64,000 nt of DNA. It comes from Streptomyces hyaluromycini (GTDB taxonomy: Bacteria; Actinomycetota; Actinomycetes; Streptomycetales; Streptomycetaceae). The stretch covers positions 41,272-105,271 of the forward strand of contig NZ_BCFL01000042.1 of the NCBI RefSeq assembly GCF_002217755.1, in the 5' to 3' direction. Under the pieces are notes generated by a model. That model did not search any database. It had not been told where the DNA came from and saw only the letters and a program-made list of their open reading frames with translations. Shown piece by piece: positions 33,640 to 42,372 of the stretch (the first letter of the stretch is position 1; each line of letters starts with the position of its first letter). The translations under genes and the position numbers were made by a program.

Positions 33640-34997
33640 CAGGCTACGGCCCCGGTCGTCATGCACGCCAGGAGCGTACGCGCCTGCACATTGACGTAGT
33701 GCCCGTGCCTGGCGAGTGACGCCAGCTGCCCCGGCGTCACCCAGCAGTACCCTGGCGGCAGTTCCTCATCCAGGGGCAGGTCCGGTTCCACGATCAGATA
33801 CCGCGACTCCGCGTTCAGGAACCGGCCGCCCTCCTCGGAGTGCACCGCCTCGTACCGCACCTGTTCCGGCTTGGCCTGTGCCACCAGGTCCGCGAAAGGC
33901 GGCCCGTCGGTGTAGTTGTCCGGTGTGCACTGCACGGTCGGCCCGAGTTCCACGGTGTCGAGGAACCCGCCCTCGACCCTGGCGTGTGCCAGCACGTGCG
34001 GCACCCCGTCGAACCGCCTGGCGACGAAGGCGGCAAGCGCCAGTCCGGTCGGTTCGAACAGCGGCTGGGTCCAGCTGCCCACCTCGCGGTTGCCGGCCTC
34101 GACGCCGACCGAGACGACCTTGAAGTAGCGGCCGTCCGGGCGCTGGATCGACCACTGGTCGCGCTCCCAGTCCCTCACCTCGTTCAGCGGACCACACGTC
34201 ATCCGCGTCTGGTGCCGCGCCCGTTCACCGGTGAACCAGGACCGCAGCAGGGTGTCCGGCAGCAGCGCTCCCTTCTCGCGGAGGGCCACCGGCGCGCAGG
34301 CCAGCACCGTACGGGCGTCCATGTTGACCAGGTTGTCCGTGTGCAGCAGTTCGCCGATCTGGCCAAGGGTCAGCCAGACGAAGTCCGGGTCCTCGGGTAA
34401 CTCTTCGTCCGTCTCGACGAGCATGTTCCGGTTGGACTTGTGGAAGAACCAGGAGCCGTGCTCGGACTGCAGCACGTCGGCCAGCACCCGGCCGCGGCCG
34501 GGCTGGGTGAAGTGTTCGAGGTACTTCACGGCCGCGCCGCGGTGGACCTTGGTGTAGTTCGAGCGGGTGGCCTGCACGGTGGGGGAGAGCTGCAGCAGGT
34601 TGGGGTTGCCCGGCTCCATCTTGGCCTGCATCAGGAAGTGCAGCACCCCGTCGAGCTCCTTGGCCAGGATGCCGAGGATGCCCACTTCAGGCTGCCTGAT
34701 GATGGGCTGCGTCCACCGTACGGCCGGATCCTCGCCGACTTCGGCGCGCAGTCCCTCGACGGTGAAGAACCGCCCGCTGCGGTGGCCGAGGTTGCCGGTG
34801 TGCGGCTCGAAGGACCAGCCTTCCAGGTCGTCGAACGGTATCCGGGTGACCGCGAAGTGGTGCGCGGCGCGGCGCTCGGCCAGCCAGCCCGGTATCTCTG
34901 CCGTGCGCGGCCCCGCACCGGCGGTCCGCTGCGCGGCGGACCTGGCCAGCCGCTCGGCCAGGGCGGCGTCCTCGCGGGAATGCACAGTCACCGTCAT
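33636..34997 (-). CDS. NDP-hexose 2,3-dehydratase (UrdS/SpnO/TylX3-like)
   Basis: A 453-residue protein with an internal duplication typical of this family: halves starting near residues 60 and 270 both carry the pattern GRFFTVEGL/GRYFKVVSV, TQPxxxxPxxGxLA and LQLSPTVQAT/VELGPTVQCT. It removes the 2-hydroxyl from dTDP-4-keto-6-deoxyglucose, the first step to 2-deoxysugars. It overlaps the preceding gene by ATGA and the next by GTGA. Its presence means the cluster's sugar is at least 2,6-dideoxy. Confidence 0.92.
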   Translation of the reverse strand: MTVTVHSREDAALAERLARSAAQRTAGAGPRTAEIPGWLAERRAAHHFAVTRIPFDDLEGWSFEPHTGNLGHRSGRFFTVEGLRAEVGEDPAVRWTQPIIRQPEVGILGILAKELDGVLHFLMQAKMEPGNPNLLQLSPTVQATRSNYTKVHRGAAVKYLEHFTQPGRGRVLADVLQSEHGSWFFHKSNRNMLVETDEELPEDPDFVWLTLGQIGELLHTDNLVNMDARTVLACAPVALREKGALLPDTLLRSWFTGERARHQTRMTCGPLNEVRDWERDQWSIQRPDGRYFKVVSVGVEAGNREVGSWTQPLFEPTGLALAAFVARRFDGVPHVLAHARVEGGFLDTVELGPTVQCTPDNYTDGPPFADLVAQAKPEQVRYEAVHSEEGGRFLNAESRYLIVEPDLPLDEELPPGYCWVTPGQLASLARHGHYVNVQARTLLACMTTGAVAW

Positions 34998-36298
34998 CGG
35001 TAGCTCCTCGTGAACTCCTTGATGGAGGCGATTACGTAGTCGATCATCTCGTCGGTCAGGCCGGGATAGACCCCGACCCAGAACGTCTGTTCGGTGATCA
35101 AGTCGCTGTTGCTGAGATCGCCGACCACCCGGTACGGACGGCCGACCCAGGCCGGCTGCCGGGTCAGGTTGCCCGCGAAGAGCTGCCGCGTGCCGATCTT
35201 GCGGTTCTCCAGGAAGTCCACCAGCGCCGCCCGGCCGAACGGTGCCTTCGGGTCGACCGTGATGACGAAGCCGAACCAGCTCGGTTCGCTGCGCGGGGTC
35301 GGCTCGGGCAGCCACAGGTACGGCACTCCGTCCAGGCCCTCCCGCAGCCGCCGCCAGTTGTGCCGACGGGCGGCCACGAAGCCGTCGAGCTTGTCCAGCT
35401 GGGACAGGCCCAGCCCGGCATGGAGGTCGGTGCCCTTCAGGTTGTAGCCGATATGGGAGAACGTGTACTTGTGGTCGTAGCCGTGCGGCAGATTGCCCAT
35501 CTGCTGGTCGAACCGCTTCAGGCAGGTGTTGTTCTCACCCGGCTCGCACCAGCAGTCGCGGCCCCAGTCCCGCAGCGACTCCACCGCGCGGGCCAGCTTC
35601 AGGTCCGAGGTCAGGACGATGCCACCCTCACCCATCGTCAGGTGATGGGCGGGGTAGAAGCTCACGGTGGCCAGGTCGCCGAAGGTGCCTGTGAGCCGTC
35701 CGTCGTAGGTGGATCCCACCGCGTCGCAGTTGTCCTCGACGAAGGCCAGGCCGTGCTCCTTGGCCAGGTCGGCTATCTCCCCGACCTCGAAGGGGTTGCC
35801 CAGCGCGTGCGCGATCATGATCGCTCGGGTCTTCGGGCCGATCGCTGCCGTGACCCGCTCGGCGGTGGTGTTGTAGATCGGGAGCTCGACGTCCACGAAG
35901 ACCGGGACCAGGCCGTTCTGCACGATCGGGTTGACCGTGGTCGGGAAACCCGCCGCAACCGTGATCACCTCGTCGCCCGGCCGCAGTGCGCGGTCACCGC
36001 GCACGGGTGACGTCAGCGCGGTCAGCGCCAGCAGGTTGGCGGAGGAACCTGAGTTGGTCAGATGCGCCTTGCGCCGGCCGAGCAACTTCGCGAACCGGGA
36101 CTCGAACTTCCGGGACCGCTGGCCCGCCGCGATCCGCAGGTCGAGCGCGGCCTCCACGAGGGCGGCCCGGTCGTCGGCGTCGAGCACTGCGCCGGACGGC
36201 CAGATCTCGGTGACCCCGGGGATGAAGCCGGTGTCGCTCTGCTGGTCCGCGTGGTACTTGCGGACCTCGTCGAGAACCAGGGCCTTGCGGTCGCTCAT
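34994..36298 (-). CDS. NDP-hexose 3,4-dehydratase, PMP and [2Fe-2S] enzyme (UrdQ/SpnQ/E1-like)
   Basis: A 434-residue aminotransferase-fold protein. At the usual Schiff-base lysine position it has His219 in SFYPAHHLTMGEGG, the sign of C3-deoxygenating dehydratases rather than aminotransferases. Cysteines 191, 249, 251 and 259 fit the C-x57-C-x1-C-x7-C ligand pattern of the [2Fe-2S] cluster in E1 and SpnQ exactly. It therefore needs an electron donor, which could be the cluster ferredoxin or host proteins. It removes the 3-hydroxyl, so with the 2,3-dehydratase it gives a 2,3,6-trideoxyhexose. It is coupled to both neighbours by 4-base ATGA overlaps. Confidence 0.93.
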   Translation of the reverse strand: MSDRKALVLDEVRKYHADQQSDTGFIPGVTEIWPSGAVLDADDRAALVEAALDLRIAAGQRSRKFESRFAKLLGRRKAHLTNSGSSANLLALTALTSPVRGDRALRPGDEVITVAAGFPTTVNPIVQNGLVPVFVDVELPIYNTTAERVTAAIGPKTRAIMIAHALGNPFEVGEIADLAKEHGLAFVEDNCDAVGSTYDGRLTGTFGDLATVSFYPAHHLTMGEGGIVLTSDLKLARAVESLRDWGRDCWCEPGENNTCLKRFDQQMGNLPHGYDHKYTFSHIGYNLKGTDLHAGLGLSQLDKLDGFVAARRHNWRRLREGLDGVPYLWLPEPTPRSEPSWFGFVITVDPKAPFGRAALVDFLENRKIGTRQLFAGNLTRQPAWVGRPYRVVGDLSNSDLITEQTFWVGVYPGLTDEMIDYVIASIKEFTRSYR

Positions 36299-37305
36299 GT
36301 GAGACCTCCGGTCGCATCGATCGGGTCGGCGGCGCCTCGGTGGCTGTCCACCGTCTTCCACCACCCGGGGTTGTTCCGGTACCAGGCGACGGTTCCGGCC
36401 AGTCCCTGGTCGAAGGGGACCCGCGGGCGGTATCCGAGCTGCTCGCGGATCTTGCTGTCGTCGAGTGAGTAGCGCCGGTCGTGGCCCTTGCGGTCGGGGA
36501 CGTACCGGATCACGGACCGGTCTGCGCCGCACAGCGCCAGCAGTCGCTCCGTCAGTTCCAGGTTGGTGTGCCCGGTGCCGCCGCCGATGTTGTACACCTC
36601 GCCGGCGCCACCGCCGGTGAGGACCGTCTGCACGGCCCGGCAGTGGTCATCCACGTGCAGCCATTCGCGTACGTTGTGCCCGTCGCCGTAGAGCGGCACC
36701 GGCCTGCCCTCCAGCAGGTTCGTCACGAACAGCGGGATCAGTTTCTCGGGGAACTGGTAGGGGCCGAAGTTGTTGGAGCAGCGGGTGACCGACACATCCA
36801 GTCCGTGGGTGCGCCAGTACGCGCGGGCGATCAGGTCGGAGCTGGCCTTGGACGCCGCGTAGGGCGAGTTGGGCATCAGTTGGGCGTCCTCGGTCCACGA
36901 GCCCTCGTCGGTCGAGCCGTACACCTCGTCCGTCGAGACGTGGACGAACCGGGGCGTGCCGCGGCGCAGGCATGCCTCCAGCAGGGTCTGGGTGCCGCTC
37001 ACATTGGTCCGGACGAACTCCGCGGCGGAGCGGACCGAGCGATCCACGTGCGACTCGGCGGCGAAGTGCACCACCGCGTCGTGGCCCGGCAGCAGGTCCA
37101 GCAGCAGGGGGAGGTCGCAGATGTCGCCCTGCACGAAATCCATCCGGGGATGGCCGGCGGGCAGGTTCTCCCGGCGGCCGGCGTAGCTCAGGACGTCCAG
37201 GACGGTCACCTGGGCCTGCTCGTAACCGGGGTAGCCGCCGGCGAGCAGCGTGCGTACGTAGTGCGAGCCGATGAATCCGGCACCGCCCGTCACCAGGAGC
37301 CTCAT
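36295..37305 (-). CDS. dTDP-glucose 4,6-dehydratase
   Basis: A 336-residue extended SDR. It has GGAGFIG (7-13) for NAD, HFAAESHVDRS near 80-90, STDEVYG (124-130) with the Asp-Glu acid pair, YAASK (149-153), and the RmlB-typical CSNNFGPYQFPEKLIPL. It forms dTDP-4-keto-6-deoxyglucose, the branch point of all deoxysugars. It is the first gene of the reverse-strand sugar operon, with a 362-base upstream region containing a palindromic site shared with the SARP gene. Confidence 0.95.
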   Translation of the reverse strand: MRLLVTGGAGFIGSHYVRTLLAGGYPGYEQAQVTVLDVLSYAGRRENLPAGHPRMDFVQGDICDLPLLLDLLPGHDAVVHFAAESHVDRSVRSAAEFVRTNVSGTQTLLEACLRRGTPRFVHVSTDEVYGSTDEGSWTEDAQLMPNSPYAASKASSDLIARAYWRTHGLDVSVTRCSNNFGPYQFPEKLIPLFVTNLLEGRPVPLYGDGHNVREWLHVDDHCRAVQTVLTGGGAGEVYNIGGGTGHTNLELTERLLALCGADRSVIRYVPDRKGHDRRYSLDDSKIREQLGYRPRVPFDQGLAGTVAWYRNNPGWWKTVDSHRGAADPIDATGGLT

Positions 37306-37667
37306 CAGGCAGCGATCCCGGTCCGGGTGTGCAGGCGCGTATCCGGCCCGCCTGGCAGCAGCAAAGCTTTCACTTTCTCTCCTCGATCGAGTGCGGACGC
37401 GTCAGCTGTCACCAGGACGCGGTGGACCACGAGCTGTCGCTCGCGTCACCTCAGAAGTGGCCCACCGCCGCCGATTCACCACCCGGCCGCCGGCAACACG
37501 GTATAGGGAGCAGGCTCTCGTGCACGAAGTTCAACCGCATTGCATCCGCGGTTGAACACCCCGGCCGGCGAAACCGTGGCACCGTCAGCGATGGACAGCG
37601 TCCGGTAATCAACAGAAGATTCATTGCTGGATATTCGGGCCTCGGCTGAGAAGGACCGGAGGGAAAT
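37306..37667. promoter_or_regulatory. 362-base divergent control region between sugar operon and SARP gene
   Basis: No gene is supported in this stretch. It must hold promoters for the leftward sugar operon (from 37305) and the rightward SARP gene (from 37668). It contains the inverted repeat at 37529-37557 and a GGAGGG ribosome site just before 37668. Confidence 0.55.
37529..37557. promoter_or_regulatory. 10-bp inverted repeat, second copy of putative regulator site
   Basis: GTTCAACCGC (37529-37538) and GCGGTTGAAC (37548-37557) form a perfect inverted repeat with a 9-base spacer. The GTTCAACC...GGTTGAACACC core is the same as at 4498-4530, with half-site offsets of 21 and 22 bases (two helical turns). 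It lies about 110 bases before the SARP start codon and about 220 bases from the sugar operon. Confidence 0.6.
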
Positions 37668-38489
37668 ATGAAGGTAAGAATCCTGGGCGCGCTGGGCGCC
37701 GAAATAAACGGGAAGTCCATTGTCCCGACCGCTAGAAAGCCACGCCAGATCCTCGCCTCACTGGCACTGTATCCGGGCCGGGTGGTTCCGGTGCCGACCC
37801 TCATGGAGGAGATCTGGGGGACCAAACTGCCGCAGAGTTCGCTGACGACGCTGCAGACGTACATCCTGCAGCTGCGCCGCCTGATCGCCGATGCCCTGGG
37901 CCCGGAAGACGCCAGCTCTGTCAAGAAGGTGCTTGCCACCCGCTACGACGGCTACTCGCTGCATATCCCCCCCGAGGACGTCGACGTCTACACCTATGAA
38001 CGTCTGGTCGCCGAGGGACGGCACGCCTTCGACCAGGGCGAGGACCAGCGCGCGGCCCAGTGCCTGCGCAAGGCGCTCGACCTGTGGGAGGGGTCCGCGC
38101 TGGTCGACGTACGCGTGGGGCCGATCCTGCAGATCGAGGTGATGCGGCTGGAGGAGAGCCGCCTGGTCGCCCAGGAGCGCCGGATCGACGCCGAACTGCG
38201 GCTGGGCCGGCACGTCGAGCTGATCGCCGAGCTTACGGATTTGATCGCCCGTCACCCGCGCAACGAAGGGCTGCACTCGCAGGCCATGGTGGCCTTCTAC
38301 CGGTCCGGTCGGCAGGCCTCCGCGCTCGACGTCTACCGCGGGCTGCGGCAACGGCTGATCACTGAGCTCGGCGTCGAGCCCTCCCCCCAGCTGCAGCGCC
38401 TGCACCAGGCGATGCTCGCCGTGGATCCCCGGCTGGACGTCATCGCCGGACCGCGCCGGACCTCGACCTTCGACCTGTACGCCGCGTGA
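37668..38489 (+). CDS. SARP-family transcriptional activator 1
   Basis: A 273-residue regulator: N-terminal OmpR-like winged helix (about 1-95, MKVRILGALGAEINGKSIVP, QTYILQLRRLIADAL) and bacterial transcriptional activation domain (about 100-250, AQCLRKALDLWEGSALVDV, ALDVYRGLRQRLITELGVEPSP). Small SARPs such as ActII-ORF4, DnrI and JadR1-associated factors activate aromatic polyketide clusters by binding direct repeats near the -35 region. It is adjacent to the diazo cassette and divergent from the sugar operon. The TGA overlaps the GTG of a possible small ORF. Confidence 0.93.
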   Translation: MKVRILGALGAEINGKSIVPTARKPRQILASLALYPGRVVPVPTLMEEIWGTKLPQSSLTTLQTYILQLRRLIADALGPEDASSVKKVLATRYDGYSLHIPPEDVDVYTYERLVAEGRHAFDQGEDQRAAQCLRKALDLWEGSALVDVRVGPILQIEVMRLEESRLVAQERRIDAELRLGRHVELIAELTDLIARHPRNEGLHSQAMVAFYRSGRQASALDVYRGLRQRLITELGVEPSPQLQRLHQAMLAVDPRLDVIAGPRRTSTFDLYAA

Positions 38490-38617
38490 GCGCGGCCCGG
38501 CCTCCGGCGCCGCACCCGCTGCTCCGCCGTACCGACCTGCTGCCGGCCGACCTGGAGACGGGGCGGTTCCACCGCTTCTCCACCGACGCTGCGGCTCATG
38601 TCGAGACTCTCCCCTGA
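38486..38617 (+). CDS. Possible 43-residue small protein coupled to SARP gene
   Basis: A GTG overlaps the SARP stop (GTGA at 38486-38489) and opens a 43-codon frame ending TGA 38615-38617, with a plausible soluble composition (RTDLLPADLETGRFHRF). No family is recognised, and the overlap is its only positive signal. It may be chance in a GC-rich gap, a leftover of a longer gene, or a real small protein. Confidence 0.25.
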   Translation: MSAARPPAPHPLLRRTDLLPADLETGRFHRFSTDAAAHVETLP

Positions 38618-38676
38618 CAATCGGACGCATCCGGTTGCCGACTGTGGCCGAGAAGGCTCAAAAGGGGTCAGCTCCA

Positions 38677-39015
38677 GTGGAAAACGTCGTGAAAGACACC
38701 GCCTCACCGCCGGTGCCGTCCGGGCGGGCCCAGCGGATCACCGAGCGGACCCGCAGCGAGGGCTGGAAGAAGCCGCCACGCCGTATCGAGACGTCCGAGT
38801 GCATCACCTGCGACACATGCCTGCGCAGCTGCCCTTCGGAATTCGGTGCCATCTTCGACATCGGCCTGGATGTCGTGATCATCCCCGAGCTGTGCTCAGG
38901 CTGCCCGGCGTGCGTCCTGGAATGCCCCGTCGACTGCATTTACGTCGATGAGAACTGGACGCCGACCGACGAATCCGTGTGGAACCACATCGAACTCACC
39001 ACCGAGGGTGCCTGA
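38677..39015 (+). CDS. Ferredoxin with two [4Fe-4S] clusters, diazo cassette
   Basis: A 112-residue protein with two classical cluster motifs: Cys42-45-48 with Cys52-Pro (CITCDTCLRSCP) and Cys73-76-79 with Cys83-Pro (CSGCPACVLECP). A basic, proline-rich N-terminal tail of about 38 residues precedes them. Start GTG 38677 is chosen for the AAAGGGG upstream; other in-frame starts lie at 38644 (GTG) and 38635 (TTG). A ferredoxin is among the genes found with the hydrazine cassette in kinamycin-type clusters and may supply electrons for N-N bond formation or for the Fe-S dehydratase. Its stop overlaps the next start (TGATG). Confidence 0.85.
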   Translation: MENVVKDTASPPVPSGRAQRITERTRSEGWKKPPRRIETSECITCDTCLRSCPSEFGAIFDIGLDVVIIPELCSGCPACVLECPVDCIYVDENWTPTDESVWNHIELTTEGA

Positions 39016-40979
39016 TGTCCGCCCCTGTCGAGCGCGGCGAGTCCCGCCGCGCTGCCAACGCTCGTAAGCGGATCAGCCGCCGCCCAAGCAGGCTCGGCAC
39101 CCCCGCCGGCGCCGCCGCCCCCGATCGTGTGCGGCCGGCCGACGCTGGCTTCCCCGGCCTGCTCGGGCGGGCCTGGCACCGCGCCGAGCAGGCCGGCGAC
39201 CTGCGCACTGCGGTGCAGGTTCTGCTGACCCTCGACGGACATGTGCCGGCCGACGTGCAGCTGCGGGCCCTGAGCAGCAGCGACGAGGCCGCCCTCAGGG
39301 TTCTGTTCGGCCGGTCCTGGCGTGGCCAGGACCAGTCCGACTCTGGCGCTGGCGAGTTGGCCGACAGCGACGACGGGAAGCCTGCCTTCCTCGGCGAACT
39401 CGCCCTGACCCGGGGCGGCCGTATCGTGCTGCGCGCGCCCTCCCAAGCGCCCCTCAAGCGCGACGGGCTGGTCGGCGGGGTCCTGCGTGTGCCCTGGTCG
39501 CGACAGGCGCTGCACGCCTATGAGCAGGAGGTGAACAGCGCCGCCGCACGCCTGGCCGGGTCCGTCGCCGACTGCCGGCAGTGGCTGGCCGCCCAGGGTG
39601 CCGAGGGCCGAGAGGAGTTGCTGGAGCAGGCCAAGGAAGCGGCCCTGCGCACCGCGCCGTTCGTGCTGTACCAGGGGCACAACCAGTACACCAACTTCCG
39701 TGACCAGAACACGCTCACCGGCAAGACCCTGTGGCCCGGCCACCCCGACTGCACCCTCAGCAGCCTGCACGGGGTGCCGCTGGAGCTGTGGTCCGACAAC
39801 GACGCGCAGCTCGTGGTGTGCCTGACCCTGCTGATCGCCTCGGCCGGCTTCGGCCGCGTGGAAGAGGCCAACGGCACCCAGCTCACCGTCGACCACGTCG
39901 CGTTCATGCTCGAACGCGTACGCTGCGGCTACAACACGGCTTTGCCCGGTCCCGGCATCGCGCCGGCCGCCTCGCACCGCGTGGCCGATCTCGCCGCGCT
40001 GGCCGCGGCCCTGCGCGAGAGGCGGGCCGAGGCCGGCACGGGCGCCCAGCTCTACCGCGAGATCCACGGCGCGCTGATGCACAAGATCGAGCGTGTCGCA
40101 GGGCCGGTCGCCGAGTCCGCTCGGGACGTGGAGGCGGCGATCTGCCGGGAGCTGCGCGCCCGGCTGCCGCTGACCGGTGCCACCCTTGCCGAGTTCGGTG
40201 AGGAGGCCGCTGCTCGCCAGGCCTGGCTGGCCAAGCCGTACGGCACCTACGGCACCGGCCTGGAGGCGCTGGTGCACCACACGGTCACCGCCACCGCGCA
40301 CGCGCTCCGCGCCGACTTCGCCATGAGCCGCGGCATGCGCTCCCTGCCGGCGCTGATCGCGGCCCTGCGCGAGGAGCGGTGGGCGGAGATCTGCGCGTGG
40401 GACATCACCCGCTACTTCTGCTGCGTCGTACCGCTGCCGGACGCCGCCCGCCACTTCGGTGACTCCGTTGCCGCGGTCGCCGACGTCGCCTGGGCGATGT
40501 CCTCGCGGATGCAGTACAACTCCTGGCACTTCGTCCCCGGGAACCTGCCCCGTGTCGGCCCGGTCGTCGAGCGTGACCACTTCGTCCCGCCCACCATCCC
40601 CGACATCGCCTTCTTCTCCGACCAGCACCATCACGGGCATGTCAACAACAAGGTCCGCTTCTGCGTCCGGTCCCCGCAGGCGGTCACCGTCGACGGGCGG
40701 CGTTTCAACGGGTTCATCGACCTGCGGCTGCTGCGCTGCGAGGGCCCGCCGTTCACCGAGCAGGACCTGCTGGTGGCCCACCGCGTGTCCGGGTTCGTCG
40801 CCGCCGCCACCGGTGCCGCCGCGGAACTGGCCGTGGCGGGCGAGGACTTCGAGGTCACCGCGTTCGACTCGGCCTGGCACTGGCAGCAGGTCACCGGGAC
40901 CGAACCCAGCACCGCCGGCCGGACCGGCACGGCCGGCCCCCGCACGGGACAGCCGGGGCGGGCGCACCGTGCGTCCTGA
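39015..40979 (+). CDS. Unknown-function protein of the hydrazine (N-N) cassette (FzmP-like position)
   Basis: A 654-residue soluble protein in which I recognise no catalytic domain family. Positions about 190-330 have HNQYTNFRDQNTL, WPGHPDCTLSS and GFGRVEEANGTQ. The C-terminal third is unusually rich in conserved-looking polar motifs: RMQYNSWHFVPGNLP near 490 and SDQHHHGHVNNK with His538, 539, 540 and 542, which looks like a metal or heme site. It lies between the ferredoxin (1-base overlap) and the amidase (11-base overlap), so it is made together with them. In fosfazinomycin and kinamycin clusters an uncharacterised gene accompanies this set, and the enzyme that makes the N-N bond is unassigned; this protein is a candidate. 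ATG 39015 follows GAGGGTG. Confidence 0.7.
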   Translation: MSAPVERGESRRAANARKRISRRPSRLGTPAGAAAPDRVRPADAGFPGLLGRAWHRAEQAGDLRTAVQVLLTLDGHVPADVQLRALSSSDEAALRVLFGRSWRGQDQSDSGAGELADSDDGKPAFLGELALTRGGRIVLRAPSQAPLKRDGLVGGVLRVPWSRQALHAYEQEVNSAAARLAGSVADCRQWLAAQGAEGREELLEQAKEAALRTAPFVLYQGHNQYTNFRDQNTLTGKTLWPGHPDCTLSSLHGVPLELWSDNDAQLVVCLTLLIASAGFGRVEEANGTQLTVDHVAFMLERVRCGYNTALPGPGIAPAASHRVADLAALAAALRERRAEAGTGAQLYREIHGALMHKIERVAGPVAESARDVEAAICRELRARLPLTGATLAEFGEEAAARQAWLAKPYGTYGTGLEALVHHTVTATAHALRADFAMSRGMRSLPALIAALREERWAEICAWDITRYFCCVVPLPDAARHFGDSVAAVADVAWAMSSRMQYNSWHFVPGNLPRVGPVVERDHFVPPTIPDIAFFSDQHHHGHVNNKVRFCVRSPQAVTVDGRRFNGFIDLRLLRCEGPPFTEQDLLVAHRVSGFVAAATGAAAELAVAGEDFEVTAFDSAWHWQQVTGTEPSTAGRTGTAGPRTGQPGRAHRAS

Positions 40980-42369
40980 TTCCGGCGCCGGCATCGCCGC
41001 GGCCCGGCGGTGCCTGCTCGCCGGCGACCTGACGGTGACCCAGCACATCGAGGCCACCCTGACCGCGATCCGTGAGCGGGACACGCTGGGCGCGTTCGTC
41101 GCCGTCGCCGGCGACGAGGCGCTGGCCGCCGCGGAGAAGGCCGACGCCCGCATCCGGGAAATGGGCGCCGACGCGTGGCGGGACATGCCGCTGCTGGGTG
41201 TCACCGTGTCGGTGAAGGACCTGCTGCAGACCGAGGACCTGCCCACCCGGCGCGGTTCGATGCTGCGCAACGATCGCGTCTCCCTCGACGTGCCGGTAGT
41301 GGCCCGGCTGCGCGCGGCCGGCGCTGTGGTCGTCGGCAAGACCACCACCTCCGAGTACGGCTGGAGCGCTTCCACCGTCAGTCGCGTCTCGGCGCCCACC
41401 CGCAACCCCTACGACCCCGCGTTGACGGCAGGCGGCTCCACCGGCGGCGGGGCCGCGGCCGTTGCCACCGGGCTGTGCCAGGCGTCCCTGGGCACCGACG
41501 GGGCCGGCTCCATCCGCATACCAGCCGCCTTCTGCGGCGTCGTCGGCTACAAGCCCAGCTACGGGCGGCTGCCGTACGCGCCCAACAGCGTGGACCGGCT
41601 CGCCCACCAAGGGCCCCTCACACGGACCGTCGCCGACGCCGCCCTGCTTGCCCGGGTCGCCGCCGGGCCCCACCTCGCCGACCCGGACTCGGCGCTGGGC
41701 TCACTGGACCGGGCCCGGGACGGCCGCGTGCTGCGTGTGGGCTGGATCCACCACGACGGCACCGGCGCGCAGATCACCGAGGTCACCGACCGTGCCCGCC
41801 AGGCTCTGATCGCCCTCGGGCATCAGGTCGAACCCATCTCTGTGCCGTACGACGATCCCTACCCGGCGCTGGTCGACATCCTGGCTGCGGCGGAGGCTGC
41901 CGACACCCCGCCGTGGGCCGAGCAGTGGTGCGACCCGGGCCGTCTCGAGATCGTCCGTTACGGGCGCACCCTGAGCGGCGTCACCGTCATCCGCGCCGAG
42001 GAAGTGCGCCAAGCCCTGCGGGTCCGGCTGCGTGGCGTCATGGACCGCTATGACCTGCTGGCCATGGCCACCGTGCCCGTCGAACCCTTCCGTGCCGACG
42101 CCATCGCGCCCGACCGGGCCGCCGATCCGCGCGACCTGCAGTGGCTGTCCTGGGCACCAGCCGCGTATCCGTTCAACATGACTGGCCAGCCCGTCGTGAC
42201 CGTGCCCGCCGGACTGACCCGCTCCGGCCTGCCGGCCGCCGTGCAGCTCGTCGGTCCGGTCGGCGCCGACGCGCTCGTCCTGGCCGCCGCCGGGCGACTG
42301 GAGAGCGAGCTGGGCTGGCTGCCCCGGCCGCCCGTGGCCTCCCCCTCCCCAGGCGAAAGGACGCCCTGA
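40969..42369 (+). CDS. Amidase-signature hydrolase of hydrazine cassette (FzmO-like)
   Basis: A 466-residue amidase-signature enzyme with the complete Ser-cisSer-Lys triad: Lys83 in VSVKDLLQ, Ser157 in AGGSTGGG and the nucleophile Ser181 in DGAGSIRIPA. In the fosfazinomycin/kinamycin N-N pathway an enzyme of this class cleaves the N-acetylated glutamylhydrazide, freeing acetylhydrazine. It starts GTG 40969, overlapping the end of the upstream gene, and runs 3 bases short of the glutamine-synthetase-like gene. General amidase activity is the fallback annotation. Confidence 0.85.
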   Translation: MRPDSGAGIAAARRCLLAGDLTVTQHIEATLTAIRERDTLGAFVAVAGDEALAAAEKADARIREMGADAWRDMPLLGVTVSVKDLLQTEDLPTRRGSMLRNDRVSLDVPVVARLRAAGAVVVGKTTTSEYGWSASTVSRVSAPTRNPYDPALTAGGSTGGGAAAVATGLCQASLGTDGAGSIRIPAAFCGVVGYKPSYGRLPYAPNSVDRLAHQGPLTRTVADAALLARVAAGPHLADPDSALGSLDRARDGRVLRVGWIHHDGTGAQITEVTDRARQALIALGHQVEPISVPYDDPYPALVDILAAAEAADTPPWAEQWCDPGRLEIVRYGRTLSGVTVIRAEEVRQALRVRLRGVMDRYDLLAMATVPVEPFRADAIAPDRAADPRDLQWLSWAPAAYPFNMTGQPVVTVPAGLTRSGLPAAVQLVGPVGADALVLAAAGRLESELGWLPRPPVASPSPGERTP

Positions 42370-42372
42370 ACC

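Noticed and set aside
38940..41405. An 800-codon reverse-strand open frame across the hydrazine operon.
   Set aside because: Antisense to the ferredoxin, unknown-protein and amidase genes, all of which have overlaps and family motifs; the reverse frame has none.
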